From a virus, in IMG/VR virus record IMGVR_UViG_3300046690_000425, positions 1 to 28,411 of that record: a stretch of DNA of 28,411 nucleotides; one strand, given 5' to 3'. A model generated the notes under the pieces. The model had not been told where the DNA came from and searched no databases. It saw only the letters and a list, made by a program, of their open reading frames with translations. A program made the translations under genes and the position numbers. Below are positions 23,998-28,411 of this stretch, one piece after another (within the stretch, counting starts at the first letter, position 1; every line of letters starts with the position of its first letter).

Positions 23998-24278
23998 GCA
24001 GCACCTACTTTCAATCGGTCGCGCAACGCAATCGCCTCGCGCAACGCGAGTGCGTAGAGCTGCAGCGGGCGCGCGCCGTCGAGTATCGCCGCGCGGTTTT
24101 GTGTGCGGTAGCGGCCCACGATCCCGATGTGCCCGTGTCTATCGACCATCACGAGCACCGCATCACCGTCGATGTCGACAAACACAGGCGCCGGCATGTG
24201 GTCACGTAAATCGCGCAACCCGAGCTCGGCCTCGGCTGCGCGCGCGATGCGTGACAAACGATCGTAATTGCATTCCAT
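23994..24278 (-). CDS. Uncharacterised 94-residue phage protein
   Basis: A small protein with an excellent ribosome site (GAAAGGGG, then ATG ending at 24278). It has an N-terminal charged helix (DRLSRIARAAEAELGLRDL), a beta-hairpin (PVFVDIDGDAVLVMVDRHGHIGIVG) described here as two strands around VFVDIDG and VLVMVD, and a C-terminal helix (YALALREAIALRDRL). The strand-turn-strand between two helices suggests a compact alpha/beta domain. Function unknown. It starts a coupled run that continues leftwards; 58 bases separate it from the gene before it. Confidence 0.6.
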   Translation of the reverse strand: MECNYDRLSRIARAAEAELGLRDLRDHMPAPVFVDIDGDAVLVMVDRHGHIGIVGRYRTQNRAAILDGARPLQLYALALREAIALRDRLKVGAA

Positions 24279-24336
24279 AACTACCCCTTTCGTTTTGGTT
24301 AGTGTGGCGGGTGCTACGGGTGCTGCGGGGTTACGA
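24279..24336 (-). other. Intergenic gap in minus-strand block
   Basis: This 58-base gap includes the ribosome site of the following gene. It also has a short near-repeat, GGGTGCTACGGGTGCTGCGG, around 24308-24327. No hairpin with a T-run is seen, so transcription probably continues through it. Confidence 0.35.
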
Positions 24337-25185
24337 CTAGGGAAGCTTGTCTGACTCGATCTCCGCCGTCACGGCCGCGACCATGCGCGCGTGCCCGGCG
24401 ATGGCTTCGGCCTCGGTGTGGTAGCGCTCGCACTCGCCGCCGCGCCGATAGGGATCGACACCATAGAAAACCATGGTTTCGAAAATCAGCGGTAGCGAGT
24501 CCGGCCACCACGCGTGATCGATGCCGAGCCAAACGGTAGACACGAGTATGCGTTCGTCTAGTTGGGTTTGTGCGAGTTGTTGGTAGCTGCGATCGGACAC
24601 AAGCGCGGACCAAGTCTCGAGCGTGATCGGCTGCCCGGTGCGATCGTAGTACATCGAGCGGCGGCCACCACGGCGAGCGCTCGGCGCTTCGGCCGCGGCT
24701 ACCGCGCTCGGCGCTTCGGCCGTAGCTACCGCGGTAGCCGCCGCCGCACGCTCGCCTTGCAGGTGATCCAGATACCCGGCCGTCACCACGAGAATGTCCG
24801 GCACACCGGGCTTGTATATGTCGCGAAAGGCGCTTTCTACAGCGGCCTCGCGCGTGGGGAACAGGTCATGCAACGGCGGCAAGCCGTCGAGCTCGCCGGC
24901 CCGCTCACGCGCTTGTACGCGCTCGACACGCCGCGCGGCGAACACGCGCGCGCGTGCCTCGGTGAGGTCGACAAAGATCCGATCGCCTACGGCCGGCACG
25001 TGCAGCGGCGCGTACGTTGAATATTCATCCGAAGGCTCGGCAAGCTCGCCCGAGCGTGACGTCACCGAGGACGGCGTGTAGCCGTCGCGACTATTCCAGA
25101 TGACCTCACGCTCACCCGTCGCACGCACTACGTACGGGATCAGCATGTACGCCTCAAGGTAGCGGAATAGCTGCGCGCGCGTCAC
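24337..25185 (-). CDS. Two-module phage protein with MYYDRTG-type C-terminal domain
   Basis: A 282-residue protein that looks like a fusion. Residues 1-145 form one module (PYVVRATGEREVIWNSRDGY, DRIFVDLTEARARVFAARR). Residues 146-177 are an Ala/Glu/Pro linker. Residues 178-282 begin MYYDRTGQPITLETW and contain VSTVWLGIDHAWW, a pattern I recall from stand-alone small phage proteins of unknown function, especially in actinobacterial phages. A 27-base tandem repeat lies in the linker. An internal ATG at 24654 could also start the C-terminal module alone. The start overlaps the previous stop (GTGA). Function is unknown for both parts. Confidence 0.7.
   Translation of the reverse strand: MTRAQLFRYLEAYMLIPYVVRATGEREVIWNSRDGYTPSSVTSRSGELAEPSDEYSTYAPLHVPAVGDRIFVDLTEARARVFAARRVERVQARERAGELDGLPPLHDLFPTREAAVESAFRDIYKPGVPDILVVTAGYLDHLQGERAAAATAVATAEAPSAVAAAEAPSARRGGRRSMYYDRTGQPITLETWSALVSDRSYQQLAQTQLDERILVSTVWLGIDHAWWPDSLPLIFETMVFYGVDPYRRGGECERYHTEAEAIAGHARMVAAVTAEIESDKLP
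24677..24730. repeat. Two-copy 27-base tandem repeat in a linker
   Basis: GCGCTCGGCGCTTCGGCC plus nine more bases occurs at 24677-24703 and again at 24704-24730, differing at two adjacent positions. Being a multiple of three it keeps the frame and adds nine residues containing AEAPSA to the linker of the minus-strand two-module protein. It looks like recent slippage or unequal recombination. Confidence 0.85.
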
Positions 25186-25484
25186 GACTTAGGCCCGCGG
25201 TCGATTCGTTCCGAGTGCACGTGCCCGGCGATGCTCTGCCCGGCATCGATCAGTTTCTGTAGCCGCACGGCATCGGCCGTGAGCATGGCGGCGCAATCGC
25301 ACAATCGATCGGCGACCGTAAGCAGGTTCGCCACGCACTCGCGATCTTTGTCGGACGCGATTTGCTGCAGCGCGAAACCGCTGCCGGCATCGCCTCCAAT
25401 GATGAGCACGAACGCCACTCGCGCATCGGCCGCGTCACGCACTTGCGTGCACAAGTCATCGTACCTACCCGGCCCGTTTGGCAT
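25182..25484 (-). CDS. Uncharacterised 100-residue helical phage protein
   Basis: A mainly helical protein with an N-terminal charged helix (DDLCTQVRDAADARVAFVL), a Gly-rich turn (GGDAGSGFAL) and a long C-terminal helix region (RECVANLLTVADRLCDCAAMLTADAVRLQ, described as RECVANLL, DRLCDCAAML and DAVRLQKLI). Four cysteines are present. AAGGGGG lies about six bases before the ATG. It is the first gene after the intergenic dyad at 25518-25549, so it may have its own promoter. The GTGA overlap couples it to the two-module gene. Family not recognised. Confidence 0.6.
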   Translation of the reverse strand: MPNGPGRYDDLCTQVRDAADARVAFVLIIGGDAGSGFALQQIASDKDRECVANLLTVADRLCDCAAMLTADAVRLQKLIDAGQSIAGHVHSERIDRGPKS

Positions 25485-25506
25485 GCAATCCCCCTTGACA
25501 CTTGCC

Positions 25507-25536
25507 CCAATACGACACGAGCCGAACCACGGTCAA
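25507..25536 (-). promoter_or_regulatory. Candidate minus-strand promoter inside a dyad
   Basis: Read leftwards, TTGACC (complement of 25531-25536) and TATTGG (complement of 25507-25512) lie 18 bases apart, giving a plausible sigma70-like promoter. Transcription would begin near 25500 and give a short leader with AAGGGGG before the ATG at 25484. The -35 lies in the loop of the 11-base dyad, so a bound repressor could block it. The -10 match is weak. Confidence 0.35.
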
Positions 25537-25549
25537 GCGGTTCGGCTCG
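25518..25549. repeat. Perfect 11-base inverted repeat, operator candidate
   Basis: CGAGCCGAACC (25518-25528) and GGTTCGGCTCG (25539-25549) form a perfect dyad around a 10-base spacer. No T-run follows on either strand, so a simple terminator is unlikely. GGTCAA occurs in the spacer (25531) and again just beyond the right arm (25550). Position between two minus-strand genes and overlap with a possible promoter make an operator the best guess. Confidence 0.6.
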
Positions 25550-25652
25550 GGTCAATGCACTAGAGCTGCATTACGTGCGCTGTAGCGCGCGGCGTATAGT
25601 CTCGCTAGGTCACGTTATGGCGTGCGCGTGGGGCGTGAGGCACTATCGGCCG

Positions 25653-25741
25653 CGCCAACACGCGGCGTAAACGCTCGGCTGCAGCATGATCAATCCGAGT
25701 CTGGCGCTTGATCACCGCCCCAAAAGCGCCGCGTGTTGGCG
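25653..25741. repeat. 15-base perfect inverted repeat with 59-base spacer
   Basis: CGCCAACACGCGGCG (25653-25667) is exactly complementary to CGCCGCGTGTTGGCG (25727-25741). The right arm ends three bases from the stop of the minus-strand 308-residue gene. In RNA the arms could close a large stem around the spacer, which itself holds two TGATCA-like half sites. It may protect the 3' end of the transcript, attenuate transcription, or be a recombination site. No T-run is present. Confidence 0.7.
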
Positions 25742-25744
25742 TTC

Positions 25745-26671
25745 TCATTCGCTCGCCGCCGCCGCCGTGAGCTTCACAGTCTCGCGATCGATCGCGGCGT
25801 CGAGCACCGCACGCGCGTGCGTGTAGGCCGCGCATTGCTTCGCATCGGCTGCAGCCGCAGCTGCGCCCGCCGCCGTGAGCGACGGCCACCACTCGGTTTC
25901 CCATGACGTCCACGTGGCTTCGGCGTCTGGCATGTCGCCAAATTTGCTCATCCACACTTCCACGAGCTGCGCCGTTGCACCGGCCGGCTTGCGATACCCG
26001 GCCTCGCACTCGATCTCCCATTGGCTCGGGCGATGTCCGGCGATGCGCTCGGCCATGCGTTCGCGGCCGTCGAGTAGCCGGCAGTGCGTGGACACGAAAA
26101 TCATGGCGGCCCAATTCGCGCGCGCCCACGTGTGTGCCTCGCGCATGACCGCGGATAGCGCAACCGGGTGCGCGTGCGCGTAGCACTTGGCGCGCAGCTC
26201 GGGCGAGGCCGCCCACGCGATCGCAGCTTCTTTCGGGTGCGCGGCTACGGCGGCGTCTACCGCGCGATCTTCGAGCGTGAGCGGCGCAGCTGCCGGCGGC
26301 GGCGCGGCCGCGGCTACGGGTGCGGTGTTGGTAGCGGTGATGGGTGCGGCGGTCGCGGGCGTGGCGCCCACGAGCTCGGCGGCCTCTTGCGCGCGCACCG
26401 TGCCGGCGGCGGCGAGCGCGGCAAGCAAGAGCACCGAAACGATCCCGTGACGCATGCGCGCGCCGAATGACTCCCACGCCTTGACGGTCGCGCCGTCCCG
26501 CACGTGGTGCGCACGGTCGCCTACGATGAGGCACGGCTCGCCGGCCCACACGGCTACGAGACTGCCGTCACGCGGGCACGCTGCGGCCGCATCGGCCTCG
26601 GTCTCATGCACCGATGCGATCGTCGCACGCGCCGGGCCCACGTCACTCAACACAACCCATTGACTAGCCAC
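25745..26671 (-). CDS. 308-residue protein: small N-terminal module fused to secreted or anchored domain
   Basis: First gene of the minus-strand block. The GTG start ending at 26671 is backed by AGGAG six bases ahead. Residues 1-70 look like a small separate protein (WVVLSDVGPARATIASVH, VAVWAGEPCLIVGDRAHH). Residue 73 is a Met followed by a textbook signal or anchor (RHGIVSVLLLAALAAAGTVRAQ). Then comes an Ala/Pro-rich stretch and a Trp-rich helical domain with two or three cysteines (MIFVSTHCRLLD, EIECEAGY, WETEWWPSL). Either it is one anchored protein with a cytoplasmic head, or a second start at 26455 makes a secreted protein. GGGAG lies fifteen bases before that internal ATG. Function not recognised. 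Confidence 0.6.
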   Translation of the reverse strand: MASQWVVLSDVGPARATIASVHETEADAAAACPRDGSLVAVWAGEPCLIVGDRAHHVRDGATVKAWESFGARMRHGIVSVLLLAALAAAGTVRAQEAAELVGATPATAAPITATNTAPVAAAAPPPAAAPLTLEDRAVDAAVAAHPKEAAIAWAASPELRAKCYAHAHPVALSAVMREAHTWARANWAAMIFVSTHCRLLDGRERMAERIAGHRPSQWEIECEAGYRKPAGATAQLVEVWMSKFGDMPDAEATWTSWETEWWPSLTAAGAAAAAADAKQCAAYTHARAVLDAAIDRETVKLTAAAASE

Positions 26672-26724
26672 TGTTCTCTCCTACTGCTTTCCGCGGGCCG
26701 GTACTCGGCCGCAGTAGCAATAAT

Positions 26725-26730
26725 AATATA
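26725..26730 (-). promoter_or_regulatory. Candidate -10 element of minus-strand operon
   Basis: Read leftwards this is TATATT within an AT-rich island (26718-26730) in otherwise GC-rich DNA, 54 bases before the GTG start at 26671. No good TTGACA lies 16-18 bases further upstream, so it may need an activator. AT-richness is the main evidence. Confidence 0.35.
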
Positions 26731-26749
26731 GCGGGCGGCCTACAGCTAC

Positions 26750-26763
26750 GGCCCGGCCGGGCC
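26750..26763. repeat. 14-base perfect palindrome
   Basis: GGCCCGGCCGGGCC is exactly self-complementary and lies about 20 bases upstream of the AT-rich -10 candidate for the minus-strand operon. It could be an operator for a dimeric regulator. In high-GC DNA such palindromes also arise by chance. Confidence 0.5.
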
Positions 26764-27019
26764 CGCCGTCCGTTTGGCATACGATTTTTGGGTGAGCACA
26801 AAACCACCGTAAAATGCAGGCTTATCTCATTCTGCGCGTTATTCCACCATGGACTTTATTGCTCTAACCAAGGTTGACCAAAGTTGGCCATCGTTGAAAG
26901 GATTTCGCGGCCTTAGGTACCATGCAAGGCGCGCGTATTTGTCGAGAAAAGCCAGCATTGGACGGGCTTATTGACGCCCGGGCGTACGTCACGCTTGCGC
27001 CACTGTTACAGATCCCGCA

Positions 27020-28330
27020 GTGTCTGGCATGGCCGCAAGCCGATCAACAGCCCACGTAGCCGCCGACTCACACTCGACGAATCCCCCCAAACGCTCGCCA
27101 CGCTCGCCGCACCCGGGCGTGGTGCTGATCCCGCCGCACCCAACACTCGCCCGCCGCCGTGTGTGGTCGATGCGCTGGTACGATCCCGACACCAAGGTGC
27201 GGCGCGCACAGCGCATACCTACGGCGCATGACACGGTCGCCGGCCAAAAGGTCGCGCTGAAAGTCGCGATCGACAAATCGAACGCGATCGCCACGCGTGC
27301 GCTTGAGCTGCAGCTCGGCGCTGAACCCGAGCTCGGGCACACCGTGGTGAGCGAGATCGCGATCTATTTGGACGAAGCGCGCCGCACCGTAGACAAACAC
27401 GGCCGACTCACATCGCCGATCACGATCGCTCGCTACACCGTCGCGCTCGAGACGTTCCGCGCGTGGCTCGCCGCGCAGCGCATCTATCGTCTCAAACAGA
27501 TCAAACACACGGACGTGTCGGGCTTTCGCGCATCGCGCATCGCGGTGCGTAAGCGCGACGGCAGCGCGCGCAAAAACTCGACTATCAATCAGGACTTCAA
27601 AGCCGTAGGACAAATGCTGCGCCAAGCGCAAGCGCGCGGCCGGTTGACCACGCTCACACCGGCGCAGCTCGCGGGCGGATTGGAACGCTTGACCGAGCCG
27701 GACCCTAACCCGCGGTGCCTCACGCCCGAGGAAATCCGCGCGACGCTGCGCGCTGCCGTTGCGTACGATGACGCCGCGCGGCTTGGTCAAGCGCGCATGG
27801 CGCCCGTGATCGCTGTCGCGTTGCTCGGCAGCTTTCGCCGCGGCGAGCTCGCCGAGATGCAAGTCGGCCACGTGCTACTCGACACGACCACGCACGGCGA
27901 GCGCATGGATCTGATCGATCTGCCAAAAGAAATCTCAAAAACCGGTAAGCAACGTGACGTGCCGGCCACGGGTTACTCACCGCGCCTAGCCGAATTGTTG
28001 CGCGTGCTCGTGAGCGATCGCGAGCCGGACGAACGGCTACTCGATGCCGAGTACGATGCGATCGGCTGCGCCATGGCGGGCCTGATCGAGCTCGGCGCGC
28101 CCGCCGACCTCACGACAAAAACGCTGCGCTCGACGTGTTGTAGCTACTGCCTACCGCTGCCCGGCGACCTCAAACGCAAAGCTGCGCGCGCCGGCCACAC
28201 GCTCGCAATCGCCGAACGGCACTACCTAGCGCTACCCCGCGGCATCGTCGCGAGCGCGCCCTCGCTCGAGATCGCCATGGAATGCGATGCCGAGCTAGCT
28301 ACGCTGATCGATCGGGCGCGCACGCGCTAA
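27020..28330 (+). CDS. Tyrosine site-specific recombinase (integrase)
   Basis: Integrates and excises phage DNA at attachment sites, so the phage is probably temperate. The 436 residues comprise a possible arm-binding N-terminal region (about 45-105, RRVWSMRWYDPDTKVRRAQR), a SAM-like core-binding domain (about 108-210), and a catalytic domain (235-405). Catalytic residues visible are R273 in LLGSFRRGELAEM, a lysine near K307-K310 (ISKTGKQRDVP), K367-T-L-R370 replacing the usual HxxR, H393 in AGHTLAIAERHYL, and nucleophile Y402. The GTG at 27020 and ATG at 27029 are both possible starts; neither has a good ribosome site. No excisionase is recognised nearby. Confidence 0.9.
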   Translation: MSGMAASRSTAHVAADSHSTNPPKRSPRSPHPGVVLIPPHPTLARRRVWSMRWYDPDTKVRRAQRIPTAHDTVAGQKVALKVAIDKSNAIATRALELQLGAEPELGHTVVSEIAIYLDEARRTVDKHGRLTSPITIARYTVALETFRAWLAAQRIYRLKQIKHTDVSGFRASRIAVRKRDGSARKNSTINQDFKAVGQMLRQAQARGRLTTLTPAQLAGGLERLTEPDPNPRCLTPEEIRATLRAAVAYDDAARLGQARMAPVIAVALLGSFRRGELAEMQVGHVLLDTTTHGERMDLIDLPKEISKTGKQRDVPATGYSPRLAELLRVLVSDREPDERLLDAEYDAIGCAMAGLIELGAPADLTTKTLRSTCCSYCLPLPGDLKRKAARAGHTLAIAERHYLALPRGIVASAPSLEIAMECDAELATLIDRARTR

Positions 28331-28411
28331 GAGCCAATCCAGAACAGCCGTGGGGGGGGCGCGCGCCCCCCCCCCCCCCCCCCCCCCCCCCCGGGGGAGA
28401 CCAACACAACA
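28331..28411. other. Terminal low-complexity G/C run, likely assembly artefact
   Basis: After the integrase stop comes 21 bases of ordinary sequence, then G8 (28352-28359), CGCGCG, 27 consecutive C (28366-28392) and G5. The G8-CGCGCG-C8 portion is a perfect 22-base palindrome. Such homopolymers at a sequence end usually come from poly-G sequencing artefacts or misassembly, so the true right end and any attachment site here cannot be read. Confidence 0.7.

Larger units (their letters stand above)
25485..25744. other. 260-base intergenic region in minus-strand block
   Basis: No convincing gene lies here. It holds the ribosome site of the 25484 gene, the 11-base dyad with possible promoter (25507-25549), and the 15-base inverted repeat (25653-25741). 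It is by far the largest gap inside the minus-strand block, which marks it as a control point separating the large 308-residue gene from the rest. Confidence 0.55.
26672..27019. promoter_or_regulatory. AT-richer divergent control region before integrase
   Basis: This 348-base region between the minus-strand block and the plus-strand integrase is the least GC-rich stretch outside the tail fibres. It contains a possible minus-strand -10 (26725-26730), a perfect 14-base palindrome (26750-26763), a weak plus-strand promoter candidate (TTGGGT at 26788-26793, 16 bases, TAAAAT at 26810-26815), and three TTG motifs at exact 10-base intervals (26874-26900). No repressor gene lies inside. It is the natural place for the early promoters and integrase arm-binding sites; none is proven. 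Confidence 0.5.

Noticed and set aside
24562-25020. Plus-strand open frame (152 codons) in the minus-strand block
   Set aside because: Antisense to the coupled two-module gene, Arg-rich, and without a ribosome site.
25495-25500. Plus-strand TTGACA as a promoter -35
   Set aside because: No -10-like hexamer lies 16-18 bases downstream and no plus-strand gene follows.
25518-25549. Rho-independent terminator at the 11-base dyad
   Set aside because: No T-run follows the stem on either strand, so an operator fits better.
25605-26549. Minus-strand open frame (314 codons) overlapping the 308-residue gene in another frame
   Set aside because: Arg-rich shadow-type composition, no ribosome site; the overlapping frame has a strong AGGAG-GTG start and a signal-like segment.
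1-28411. CRISPR array, tRNA or rRNA genes
   Set aside because: No regularly spaced repeats of suitable length and no recognisable cloverleaf or rRNA segments were seen on either strand.

Overview
The window is a high-GC (roughly 60-65%) double-stranded DNA phage or prophage segment, 28.4 kb long. It is most likely a contig or scaffold of a temperate contractile-tailed (myovirus-like) phage. Gene density, ATGA start/stop overlaps and the late-gene order are those of tailed phages. No host gene, tRNA, rRNA or CRISPR array is visible, so the host can only be guessed at as a high-GC bacterium using Shine-Dalgarno signals (AAGGA/GGAG type).

Positions 97-21935 are one long plus-strand late operon in virion-assembly order. 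It starts with packaging: small terminase-like protein, large terminase, and a small helix-turn-helix protein. The capsid genes follow: Mu gp29-like portal, S49 protease fused to a scaffold with a likely nested scaffold start, decoration protein, and Mu gpT-like major head protein. Next come neck and completion proteins, then sheath, tube, and tail-assembly chaperones with a programmed -1 frameshift. After these are the tape measure, baseplate hub/spike, gp25-like wedge, baseplate J, tail protein I-like protein, tail fibre and appendage proteins, and a small proline-rich lipoprotein. The gene set is Mu-like for portal, head and baseplate, but it comes with a lambda-style protease/scaffold and a tyrosine integrase instead of a transposase.

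Positions 21939-26671 are a minus-strand block of ten mostly unrecognised genes, read right to left and ending tail-to-tail against the late operon. Most overlap by 1-4 bases, so they look like one early or accessory operon, with a second start point near 25500. One carries a helix-turn-helix, one a probable module fusion, and one an internal signal/anchor segment. This is where new functions, such as takeover, anti-defence or superinfection control, are most likely, but nothing in the sequence proves any of them.

Positions 26672-27019 are a relatively AT-rich control region between the minus-strand block and the plus-strand tyrosine integrase (27020-28330). The last 60 bases contain a G8/C27 homopolymer palindrome that looks like an assembly or sequencing artefact. 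No replication gene, obvious lysogeny repressor, holin or endolysin could be recognised, so either the genome is incomplete or these functions are among the unknown genes.
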